Positions 6,548 to 14,591 of a stretch of DNA of 28,496 bases are shown here, one piece after another. Under the pieces are notes generated by a model that was not told where the DNA came from, ran no database searches, and worked only from the letters and a program-made list of their open reading frames with translations. Origin of the DNA: Gammaproteobacteria bacterium UBA5078. GTDB lineage: Bacteria > Pseudomonadota > Gammaproteobacteria > Pseudomonadales > Pseudohongiellaceae. Each line of letters begins with the position of its first letter. The stretch's first letter is position 1. The position numbers were made by a program, and so were the translations under genes. The stretch spans positions 57,362 to 85,857 of the forward strand of contig DIAM01000022.1 in NCBI GenBank assembly GCA_002416505.1, read 5' to 3'.

Positions 6548-8709
6548 TATCTGCGCGGCCTACGTGCCGGTGTCCTATTCGCGCCCGGCTTGCCATTGCG
6601 TGACTTCAGTCCGCGCGGGCGGCCCGATGCTTGCTCGGCAGGCACCAATTGATGCGGCGCATCGCCGATCATATCCTCGCGGCCCATCTCCTTGAGCGTT
6701 AGGCGCAGCAGCGGCCAGTTCTTCTCGTCGTGATAGCGTAGGAACGCCTTCTGCACTCGGCGATGTTCTATCTGCTTTACCACACTGACCTTCTCGCTCT
6801 TATAGGTCACCTTCTTGAGCGGGTTCTTGCCGCTGTAATACATAGCGGTGGCCAGCGCCATGGGCGAGGGGTAGAAGGTCTGCACCTGGTCGGGGCGGAA
6901 CTTATTCTTCTTCAGCCAAAGGCCGAGATTGAGCATTTCGTTGTTATCGGTGCCCGGGTGGGCGGCGATGAAGTAGGGGATCAGGTATTGAATCTTGCCG
7001 GCCTTCTTGCTGAAGCGATCGAACATCTCCTTGAACTCATCGTAGGAGCTGATGCTGGGCTTCATCATCTTGGACAGCGTGTTCTCTTCGCTGTGCTCGG
7101 GCGCGATCTTCAGATAGCCGCCGACGTGGTGGCTGACCAACTCTTCCACATACTCTGGGTCGCGCACGGCGAGGTCGTAGCGCAGGCCCGAGGCAATCGC
7201 CACGCGTTTGATGCCGGGCACGGCGCGTGCCTTGCGATAGAGCGCCGTGGTGTGTTTGTGATCCGTCTCCAAATGCTGGCAGATGGTGGGGTAGACACAG
7301 GATAGGCGGCGGCAGCTCGACTGGATGGCCTCGGACTTGCAATTGAGGCGATACATATTCGCGGTGGGGCCGCCTAGATCGGAGATGGTGCCGGTGAAGC
7401 CGGGCACCTGATCGCGGATCTGGCCGATCTCCTTGAGGATGGACTCCTCGGAGCGGCTCTGAATGATGCGGCCCTCGTGCTCGGTGATGGAGCAGAAGGT
7501 ACAGCCACCGAAACAGCCGCGCATGATGTTGACCGAGGTCTTGATCATGTCATAGGCCGGGATCTTGGCATCACCATAGGACGGATGTGGGCGACGCTGA
7601 TAGGGCAGGTCGAAGACGCCGTCCATCTCGTCGGTCTCCAAGGGGATGGGGGGCGTGTTCACCCAGATCTCCTTGGTGTCGTGTTTCTGCACCAGCACGT
7701 GGGCATTGTGCGGGTTGGCTTCCTGATGCAGCACGCGGGAGGCGTGGGCATACAGGGCCGGGTCATTGCGCACCTTGTTGAACGAGGGCAGGCGGATATA
7801 AGTCGTCGCTCGCTCCAGAGCGTTCTTGCGGTGCAGCGGCATGGGGATGATGCGCATCGGGCTGGGCTCGTCGACATCGGGGTTGCCGGCATCGTTGGTG
7901 GCGCAGCTCTGCGTCTCCGGGTCTTTCATCTCGTAGGGATTAGGAATGGCGTCGATCTTACTCGGCCAGTCGATGCGCGTAGAGTCGATCTCGGTCCAGC
8001 CTGCAGGTACTTCGTCTAGTAGTACGGCTGTACCGCGGATGTCGCGCAGCTCTTCCATGCTGTGGCCGGCGGCTATCTGATGGGCCACCTCGACGATCGC
8101 GCGCTCGGCGTTGCCGTAGAGCAGGATGTCGGCGTTGGAGTCGATCAGGATCGACTTGCGCACCTTGTCGCTCCAATAATCGTACTGGGCGATGCGGCGC
8201 AGGCTGGCCTCGATGCCCCCGATCACGATTGGCGTGTCGTAGTAGGCTTCGCGGCAGCGTTGGCTATACACGATAGTGGAGCGGTCGGGGCGCTTACCCG
8301 CCTCGCCGTGAGGCGTATAGGCGTCATCGGTGCGGATGCGCAAGTCGGCGGTGTAGCGGTTGATCAACGAGTCCATATTACCCGCGGCGATGCCGAAGAA
8401 GAGATTCGGCGCGCCGAGTGCCTTGAATGGCTCGGCGCTGTCCCAGGCGGGCTGGGCGATGATGCCGACTCGGAAACCTTGGGACTCCAACATGCGGCCG
8501 ATGACTGCCATGCCGAAGCTGGGGTGGTCCACATAGGCATCGCCGGTGACGATGATGATGTCGCAGCTATCCCAGCCCAGCGCATCCATCTCGGCGCGGG
8601 ACATCGGCAAGTATGGTGCCGTGCCATAGCACTCCGCCCAGTACTTGGGGTAGGAGAACAGGTGGCGTGCTGGCGCGTTGCTGATGGGTGTTGCGGCTTT
8701 CTGTGTCAT
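6547..8709 (-). CDS. ygiQ: YgiQ family radical SAM protein
   Basis: A 720-residue member of the YgiQ (UPF0313) family. The radical-SAM cluster motif C399-x3-C403-x2-C406 lies in MRGCFGGCTFCSITEHEGR, and the family's long N-terminal cobalamin-binding-like region precedes it (GDAYVDHPSFG, VIGGIEASLRRIAQYDYWSD). The C-terminus ends in a basic tail rich in R and P. Length agrees with the family. It is cytosolic and needs SAM and a 4Fe-4S cluster; its substrate is not established. The start overlaps the upstream DUF945 stop by four bases (ATGA), so the two are coupled. Its stop lies against repeat cluster D. Confidence 0.96.
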   Translation of the reverse strand: MTQKAATPISNAPARHLFSYPKYWAECYGTAPYLPMSRAEMDALGWDSCDIIIVTGDAYVDHPSFGMAVIGRMLESQGFRVGIIAQPAWDSAEPFKALGAPNLFFGIAAGNMDSLINRYTADLRIRTDDAYTPHGEAGKRPDRSTIVYSQRCREAYYDTPIVIGGIEASLRRIAQYDYWSDKVRKSILIDSNADILLYGNAERAIVEVAHQIAAGHSMEELRDIRGTAVLLDEVPAGWTEIDSTRIDWPSKIDAIPNPYEMKDPETQSCATNDAGNPDVDEPSPMRIIPMPLHRKNALERATTYIRLPSFNKVRNDPALYAHASRVLHQEANPHNAHVLVQKHDTKEIWVNTPPIPLETDEMDGVFDLPYQRRPHPSYGDAKIPAYDMIKTSVNIMRGCFGGCTFCSITEHEGRIIQSRSEESILKEIGQIRDQVPGFTGTISDLGGPTANMYRLNCKSEAIQSSCRRLSCVYPTICQHLETDHKHTTALYRKARAVPGIKRVAIASGLRYDLAVRDPEYVEELVSHHVGGYLKIAPEHSEENTLSKMMKPSISSYDEFKEMFDRFSKKAGKIQYLIPYFIAAHPGTDNNEMLNLGLWLKKNKFRPDQVQTFYPSPMALATAMYYSGKNPLKKVTYKSEKVSVVKQIEHRRVQKAFLRYHDEKNWPLLRLTLKEMGREDMIGDAPHQLVPAEQASGRPRGLKSRNGKPGANRTPARRPRR

Positions 8710-10016
8710 GGTGTTCCGGCGTTTCCAATGTTGAGGAATGGGGCAAGCTGGATGAGCTGTTCATTCAGAATCATATTGCCTCCCTGCAAGATAGCAGTAA
8801 TCACGACATCGCCGTTATCCTGCGGCAGCACTCCCTGTGCCGTGTAGTTACGCACAGAGGCGGCGAACATGCTGTCCAGCAGCGCCGCCTCATTCGCCCT
8901 TAGCTCGAGCTCTGCGTAGAGCAGGCCTACCACGCGGCCCAGTGTGAGCTGGTCCATCGTCAGTAGGGTGGGCTCGCCGGGCCAAATAATCTCTAGATCT
9001 GCTTGGTGCTCACCGCCCCAGGCGGTGGCGGTGATCAGGCTGTGCTGCGTAAAGGGTTCGCGCAACATCTCTATATAGACTTCCTCTAGCTGTTCGGCAG
9101 AGCTGTCTGGGTCGCCCATCTGCAAATCGCGTTGCAGACGCAGGTATTCTGCCACGAGCTGAAGGTCTACGCCCTCTAGCTGCGTCTGCATACCGAAAGC
9201 GCTAACCGGCAGCTCGGACTCAAGCGTGGCGACCTGTATGCGTTGCTCCAATAGTAGGCTGGGTGGGCCATTTTCGGCACTGGCCTGTTCGCGGGCGACA
9301 TAGTCTATGCTAATGCCGCCAAGGGTCAACCTTTGCACGCCATTGAATTGCGCAGACTCGGCGTTAATAGCCAGAGAACCGGGTAATGGCGACGCGTCGA
9401 GGCTGGCGCTTTGCAGTTCCACGTCGAGAGCGTCGATGGTCAGCGCATAGAGGGGTTCGCTGATATTGACGCTGCTGCTGGTCAGCCCTACTGTGGCCGC
9501 GCCGTTGCGTGCGATATCCATGTTGGCCACAAGGTCGTCGAACTCGAATGTCCGTTGGCGCTGGGCATAGCGCAATGGGCCACTGCGCAGCTGGGCGTGT
9601 AGCGCGCCGTCGAATCCGGCCATTAGGGAGATCTGCGCGCCGCTATCGGGTTGGAACAGGGTCTGTAGCAAGTCATTCTCTTCCAGCCCTTGCAGCACGG
9701 GGGTGATGTCCACCCAGGCCAAGCCGAAGCGGAAACCCTGTTCGGTCCACAGCAGTGGCCCGTGGATGATCTCCAAGTCGGCATCCACTAGGACCTGTTC
9801 ATAGGCTACGCCGGCGATAATTGGTGATTCAATCTGTGCGGTCCCTATACTGCTGAACCAGCCCGAGCGCGTATTTAGGGTGAGACCGGGCTGGCCGGTG
9901 ATCTCGCGCAGGCGTGCGGCGGTGTTGGCATCATCGACCAACAAGCCCAATAACATGGGAAGGGTGGCCAATAGGATGACCGACACGATGCCGATCAACA
10001 CAGTAAATTTCTTCAT
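8706..10016 (-). CDS. DUF945 / YdgA-like inner-membrane-anchored protein
   Basis: A 436-residue protein with a single N-terminal hydrophobic helix (about 4-27) and the DUF945 start pattern: an early R..ITGQPGL.L....GWFSS.. segment, as in E. coli YdgA. The rest is beta-rich repeats without catalytic motifs, probably facing the periplasm. The family's role is unknown; some members affect motility or envelope properties. The start MKKFTVL is clear although the ribosome site is weak. It overlaps ygiQ by four bases and is 80 bases downstream of the elaA-like gene on the same strand. Confidence 0.85.
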   Translation of the reverse strand: MKKFTVLIGIVSVILLATLPMLLGLLVDDANTAARLREITGQPGLTLNTRSGWFSSIGTAQIESPIIAGVAYEQVLVDADLEIIHGPLLWTEQGFRFGLAWVDITPVLQGLEENDLLQTLFQPDSGAQISLMAGFDGALHAQLRSGPLRYAQRQRTFEFDDLVANMDIARNGAATVGLTSSSVNISEPLYALTIDALDVELQSASLDASPLPGSLAINAESAQFNGVQRLTLGGISIDYVAREQASAENGPPSLLLEQRIQVATLESELPVSAFGMQTQLEGVDLQLVAEYLRLQRDLQMGDPDSSAEQLEEVYIEMLREPFTQHSLITATAWGGEHQADLEIIWPGEPTLLTMDQLTLGRVVGLLYAELELRANEAALLDSMFAASVRNYTAQGVLPQDNGDVVITAILQGGNMILNEQLIQLAPFLNIGNAGTP

Positions 10017-10096
10017 CGAGCGGGGACCTATAGCGAATAGAGAGGACTTAGGGCGTGCAGCTTAACATTTTCGGCGTGTGCGAATAAGGGCAGAGC

Positions 10097-10552
10097 TTAG
10101 GGCTTGAGCATCTCGATATGGGGAATACCGTCTTCGTCGTAGGGCGAGGAGCAACTGTTAAAGCCAAAGCTGCTGTAGAACCCTTCCAGATAAAGCTGGG
10201 CAGATATACGGATGCCGCTGTCTGGGTAGAGCTCCGTGCAGACGGTGAGCGCATATTCCATCAACGCGCGCCCCGCGCCGCTGCCCCGTGCTGCCGAGGA
10301 GCTTAGGACGCGGCCAATAGAGGCTTCGGGGTATTTTAGGCCGGGGGGTAACACGCGGCAATAGGCGACGAGTTCGTCATCAATGGTGGCAAACACATGC
10401 AGGGCATACACATCTTTGCCATCGGCGTCCAAATACACGCAGTTTTGCTCTATGGCGAAGACTTCTTGGCGAATCTTGAGAATCTGATATAGCCGAGTCG
10501 TCGTGAGCTGGTCGAAGCGCAAGTATTGCCAAATCATAGTCGCTTGGGTCAC
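10097..10552 (-). CDS. elaA: ElaA-like GNAT family N-acetyltransferase
   Basis: A 151-residue protein matching ElaA: LYQILKIRQEVFAIEQNCVYLDADGKD near the start, CRVLPPG, the acetyl-CoA loop RGSGAGRALMEYAL, and LYLEGFYSSFGF at the end. It should transfer acetyl groups to an unknown amine. The reading starts at GTG (10552) one base after the EAL stop, with GAGG six bases before it. An internal ATG at 10537 would begin at MIWQYL, close to the E. coli ElaA N-terminus, but lacks a good ribosome site. Expression is probably coupled to the EAL gene. Confidence 0.9.
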   Translation of the reverse strand: MTQATMIWQYLRFDQLTTTRLYQILKIRQEVFAIEQNCVYLDADGKDVYALHVFATIDDELVAYCRVLPPGLKYPEASIGRVLSSSAARGSGAGRALMEYALTVCTELYPDSGIRISAQLYLEGFYSSFGFNSCSSPYDEDGIPHIEMLKP

Positions 10553-10553
10553 T

Positions 10554-11321
10554 TCAAACCTCGAATAGGGCCGGGTCTACCTCGGGCAGATGCTCGAATC
10601 CTGGGCGCGCGAAGTAATAGCCTTGGAATAGGTCGATGCCTTGATCCCGCAGCCAAGTGAACTCTTCGGCGCGTTCTACTCCTTCGGCAAGTACACCGAT
10701 ATCCAGCAGTGAACAAGTCAGCACTATGCCCTTGACGATGGCCTGACGTGACTTGCTCTGATCGACGTGGTCGATGAGGGCTCTATCGATTTTTATATAG
10801 TCCGGTTGAAAGTCCGCCAGCAAGTTTAGGCCCGCGTAGCCGGCGCCAAAATCGTCTATGGCGGTAGAGAATCCCAAGCTTTGGTACTCGCGAATAATCG
10901 CAATCAGGTGGGCCTTCTCGACTACTTCTTCACCCTCGGTTACCTCGAAGCTGATGTTCTGGACCGGGAAGTTAAATTCTTTAGCCGCAGCAATCGTGGT
11001 GCGGATGCACAGTTCGGGTTTGTATACGGCGTTGGGGGAGAAGTTGATATTCAGGGTGACTGTCATGCCAAGTTCTGCCGCCTTGCGAATAGCCTTCACG
11101 CGGCAGGCTTGGTCGAACCTATACAGATTCTCTTCGGTCACATGTCTGAACACCTCCATGAAGGGCTCGCCCGCGGTGCCGCGTGCGAGTGCCTCATAGG
11201 AGATGATTTCCCGCGTACTGGCGCGCACTATGGGTTGAAATGCGAAACTAAAATCGAAGCCAAGTTCGGCCGCATTCACGCATTGTTTACAGCTTAGTTC
11301 TTTAAAAAATTGTTCTTGCAT
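10554..11321 (-). CDS. Stand-alone EAL domain cyclic-di-GMP phosphodiesterase
   Basis: A 255-residue protein consisting of one EAL domain. The catalytic set looks complete: EAL at 43-45, N91-I-N93, E126 in EVTE, D156-D157 in IDDFGAGYAG, K177 in KID, EGVE at 213-216, and QGYYFARP at 233-240. This predicts hydrolysis of c-di-GMP to pGpG in the cytosol. A CKQC pair at residues 11-14 precedes the domain and could be a redox or metal site. No sensory domain is present. The gene is followed after one base by the ElaA start and lies 50 bases downstream of a serine hydrolase gene. Confidence 0.93.
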   Translation of the reverse strand: MQEQFFKELSCKQCVNAAELGFDFSFAFQPIVRASTREIISYEALARGTAGEPFMEVFRHVTEENLYRFDQACRVKAIRKAAELGMTVTLNINFSPNAVYKPELCIRTTIAAAKEFNFPVQNISFEVTEGEEVVEKAHLIAIIREYQSLGFSTAIDDFGAGYAGLNLLADFQPDYIKIDRALIDHVDQSKSRQAIVKGIVLTCSLLDIGVLAEGVERAEEFTWLRDQGIDLFQGYYFARPGFEHLPEVDPALFEV

Positions 11322-11371
11322 AGTGCGCCTTTCGAAAAGGTCCTCCTGTTCTGTCAGCTGTGCCTAGTGTT

Positions 11372-12625
11372 TTAATCGGCCAGTTCTTTATAAAGGGTCG
11401 TACGCGCGCGGAAATTCAGGCCACCGGGTACGTCCCTTGCTTGAATCATATACACCACGAATAATTCATTGCTTGGGTCAACCCAGAACGCGGTGCCTGC
11501 TGCGCCGTCCCATCCAAACGTGGCGGTTTCCGGCTTACCCATCTGTGTGGGCATCAAGCCGAAGCCTAGGCCGAAATCGCCGGCATTGCCGAAGAAGAAA
11601 CTGCTGCGGTCGACCTCGGTGCCGATTTTCGGCTGACGCATCAGCGCGATCGTCTCTTCTTTGATTAGGCGCGTCCCCATGTACTCGCCGCCGTTGATCA
11701 GCATGAAACCGAAGCGAGCATAATCTTCCGTCGTTGAGTTCAAGCCACCGCCGCCGGAAAACATCGGCTCCTTAACTAGTGGGGTGGTCACATCGCCGTA
11801 GATCGGCTCGGCGAGGTCTTTCGCCTTGGTCGCTGGAATATAAAAGCTTGTGTCGTCCATGCCGAGGGGGGTAAAGATCATCTCGTCCAGCAACACATCT
11901 AACGGCTTGCCGGAGGCGACCTCTAAGACAGCGCCGAGCACATCCGTCGAACGGCTATAGTGCCACTTGGTGCCTGGCTCGAAACGCAGCGGCAACGCGG
12001 CAAGGCGGCGCGCGAGTTCTAAGGCGCTAATGGCATAGGAGGACGAGCCGGCCTCGAGATACATCTTGCCTAGCTCACTGTCTGGATCGAACACGCCATA
12101 AATTAGCCCCGACTCGTGGGTCAGGAGGTTCTCGACGGTCATCGTTTTCAGCGCCGGGCGGGGCTGTTCGCCCTCGGCCATGACAGTTAGGCTCGCATAT
12201 TCGGGGATGTACTTGGACACTGGGTCTTCTATCGCGAGTTTGCCCTGCTCGACAAGCATCATGGCGGCCACACTGACGATGGGCTTGCTCATCGAATAGA
12301 TGCGAAAGATGGTCTCTTGGTTCATGGGGGTCGCGTCATTCGGACCTTGCTTACCTACGGTCTCCAGCACGCCTACTTGGTCTTTGTTCGCGACCATGAG
12401 TATTGCGCCAGGAATCTGCCCGGCATCGATGGCGGCTTGCATGCCCGCACGCAGAGCCTGCACGTCTTCGGCGTCTAGGCCTACCGCGGCAGGGCCCGCC
12501 AGTTGCAAAGAGCTGACACTCGCATCGGGCTTGGCAAAGGCAGCTGCACTGAGGCCTACGCTGAGTGCGAGGGCGAGGAATAAGGAGCTGTGGCGGTGCT
12601 TACGGTGTGTGTTGGCGTCGAACAT
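11372..12625 (-). CDS. Exported serine hydrolase (class C beta-lactamase-like / family VIII esterase)
   Basis: A 417-residue protein with an N-terminal signal peptide ending near AAAFA (residue 31). The SxxK nucleophile motif is S111-M-S-K114, the second motif is Y223-S (WHYSRSTDVLG), and WDGAAGTAFWVDP near the C-terminus replaces the KTG box. This combination is typical of EstB-like family VIII esterases rather than true AmpC beta-lactamases. It probably hydrolyses esters or peptides in the periplasm. AGGGGAA about 10 bases upstream supports the start. It heads a close minus-strand series with EAL, elaA, DUF945 and ygiQ, though with a 50-base gap to EAL. Confidence 0.92.
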   Translation of the reverse strand: MFDANTHRKHRHSSLFLALALSVGLSAAAFAKPDASVSSLQLAGPAAVGLDAEDVQALRAGMQAAIDAGQIPGAILMVANKDQVGVLETVGKQGPNDATPMNQETIFRIYSMSKPIVSVAAMMLVEQGKLAIEDPVSKYIPEYASLTVMAEGEQPRPALKTMTVENLLTHESGLIYGVFDPDSELGKMYLEAGSSSYAISALELARRLAALPLRFEPGTKWHYSRSTDVLGAVLEVASGKPLDVLLDEMIFTPLGMDDTSFYIPATKAKDLAEPIYGDVTTPLVKEPMFSGGGGLNSTTEDYARFGFMLINGGEYMGTRLIKEETIALMRQPKIGTEVDRSSFFFGNAGDFGLGFGLMPTQMGKPETATFGWDGAAGTAFWVDPSNELFVVYMIQARDVPGGLNFRARTTLYKELAD

Positions 12626-12737
12626 ATTAATACTTCCCCTTTAGCATTATTTTGATTGGCAATTTGCAGTGGTATCCATGCCAATGCACTTATACGCAAG
12701 AGCATACCATGGACAATATGCTAAACAACAAGGTCGC

Positions 12738-13937
12738 TTATAGCTGTGTGCCGCTGCGCCAACTCATGAAAATGCCAAGGCCAAGCAAGGCGCTGCTGAT
12801 CATGAACATGAGGCGAAAATTGCCGGTGTACTCGAGCAGAATCCCCGCCGCCGATGGGCCGATAAGCTGACCCGCGGCGAAGAACAGCGTGACGAAGCTG
12901 ATCGCCACCGCCGCTTGCTCCCGCGAGACGGTGCGAGTGGCGGCGGCGAGGATGGAGGTGAACTGTCCCGTGGTCGAGATCCCTAGTAGGAGGTAGTGCG
13001 CCGCGAAGGCGGGGTACACGGGCCACGCTACGGGCAGCAGCGTGCCGATCATGGCCAACGCCATGCAGATCATCAGGGCTTGGGCATGGCCAATGCGGTC
13101 CGCTCCCCAGCCCCAGCCCGGTGCCGCGAAAATCGACAGCACGCCCATCAGGGCGACGAGGCGCCCTGCGCTAGTGGGCGACAGGCCGGTATCCAGCGCG
13201 AAGCTATACATGAATAGTGATTGCAGAATATAGGTGACGCCCACGATGCCATAGACCCAGGCGATCGTCAGGACGTGGGGGTTGCGATAGGCGCTCGCGA
13301 TGCCGCTGTGTTTGCGTTGCTCGGGCGTATTCGGCTTGCTCCTCGGAGGGTCGCGAAGCAGCCAGAACACGAGCACGGCGCACAATAGGGCGACTAATGC
13401 GAACAGCGCCCAGACCAAGCGCCAGCCTGTGTCTGGGCCTTGGCCCGCCTCGGTGAGCAAGGGCACGAACGCGCCGGTCAGGAACATGCCTGAGCCGACT
13501 CCGCTATTGGCTAAGCCGATGACGGTGCCCCGGCGCTCCGGGAACCAGCTGCCCAGTAGGGAGATCATCGGAGTGTAGGCGAATGCCGTGGCGGCTCCCA
13601 ACAACAGCATCAGCAGCACCAAGACCGCGTAGGAGGAGGCCAGTGCCAAGCCACTGAAGCCGAGCACGGCGAAACTGCAGCCTAGCAAGATGGCGCGGCT
13701 GGCCCCGTAGCGAGCGGCGAATAGGCCGGCGGGCAGGACGAGAGAGAGATAGCCGAGCGCGGTGACCGTGCCCAGCAATGCGGCCTGGGTGAAACTTAGG
13801 CCTAGGCTGGCCTGCATGCTCGGAAGCACGAGGCCATAGGCGAGACGGGCGAACACGACCACTACGACGCAGGTGAGAATGCTGACGGCGACGAACTTCG
13901 CTAGGGAGGGTGCTCGTGTCGATTCGGATCCTGTCAT
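12738..13937 (-). CDS. MFS transporter
   Basis: A 399-residue protein with about 12 hydrophobic segments in two halves, as in the major facilitator superfamily. A loop near residue 130 reads SWFPERRGTVIGLANSGVGSG, the pattern of many MFS_1 organic-anion and drug carriers. It lies in the inner membrane; the substrate is unknown and the subfamily could not be assigned. The start overlaps the OsmC stop by four bases (ATGA), so the two are coupled, which may hint at export or uptake of a compound linked to oxidant stress (inference). Confidence 0.9.
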   Translation of the reverse strand: MTGSESTRAPSLAKFVAVSILTCVVVVVFARLAYGLVLPSMQASLGLSFTQAALLGTVTALGYLSLVLPAGLFAARYGASRAILLGCSFAVLGFSGLALASSYAVLVLLMLLLGAATAFAYTPMISLLGSWFPERRGTVIGLANSGVGSGMFLTGAFVPLLTEAGQGPDTGWRLVWALFALVALLCAVLVFWLLRDPPRSKPNTPEQRKHSGIASAYRNPHVLTIAWVYGIVGVTYILQSLFMYSFALDTGLSPTSAGRLVALMGVLSIFAAPGWGWGADRIGHAQALMICMALAMIGTLLPVAWPVYPAFAAHYLLLGISTTGQFTSILAAATRTVSREQAAVAISFVTLFFAAGQLIGPSAAGILLEYTGNFRLMFMISSALLGLGIFMSWRSGTQL

Positions 13938-14395
13938 TCAGCGTGATCGGCGCTGCGGTGCACGACGGTGCCGGTGTTATCGCTAATCTCGACATCGACT
14001 TCGACACCGGCGCGCACGCTCTGGGTTACTGTGCAAAAGTTCTCGAACACCTTGAGCGCGTCGGTTAGGGAGCTGAGTTCTTCCTTTGCAACACCCAATT
14101 GTAGGGCGACCTTGACGTTGGTGATGCGCAGATACTTGCCGACCCGCCCAGTGGTGCCAGTGACCTCGGCCGTCATCTCGCCCGGGTCTTCTTTCTTCCT
14201 ACTCAGCGCATAGATCAGGCTGGCGGAGAGGCAGTTGGCCACGGAGGCGGCGAGCATCGCCGAAGGGCTCGGGCCTTCGCCGCCGCCTAGTGGTTCGGGC
14301 TCATCGGCGAGGATATTGCCGAACTCGCCGAAATCCAGTTGGAATAGGTAGCGCTCGATGCGCTTCAACTTCAGTGTGAATTGCTTCTCATCCAT
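13934..14395 (-). CDS. OsmC family peroxiredoxin-like protein
   Basis: A 153-residue OsmC/Ohr fold protein. Both reactive cysteines are present: C55 in ASVANCLSASLIYAL and C121 in FENFCTVTQSV, the paired residues that reduce organic hydroperoxides in this family. E40/GPSPSAML fits the usual loop before the first Cys. I chose the ATG at 14395 (MDEKQFTLKLKR) because it matches the family N-terminus; longer frames upstream (to 14806) read into the divergent pap gene. It is cotranscribed with the MFS gene. Confidence 0.92.
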   Translation of the reverse strand: MDEKQFTLKLKRIERYLFQLDFGEFGNILADEPEPLGGGEGPSPSAMLAASVANCLSASLIYALSRKKEDPGEMTAEVTGTTGRVGKYLRITNVKVALQLGVAKEELSSLTDALKVFENFCTVTQSVRAGVEVDVEISDNTGTVVHRSADHAE

Positions 14396-14591
14396 AGTGG
14401 GCTCGTTATGTTGGAGTGGGACGAAGGGCATGATGCCATAGCCGCTGCAATGCCGACACTTTGTCCTTTGGAAAAGTTTCCTCATCATAGTGTGAATGTG
14501 CTCGCATTTGTAGGCAGCGCGGCGTATCCCCGTTGTGCGCAAAGCAATGCTAAGCTGAGGGCCTGCATTTAATACTGCGAAGAGGTGGCAC

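Noticed and set aside
8062..8847. 261-codon plus-strand open frame across ygiQ and the DUF945 gene
   Set aside because: It is antisense to two well-supported genes and its translation has no family resemblance.
12655..12685. ATTGGCA-N17-TGCCAAT inverted repeat upstream of the serine hydrolase gene
   Set aside because: Arms of seven bases with a 17-base gap can occur by chance and no other support was found.
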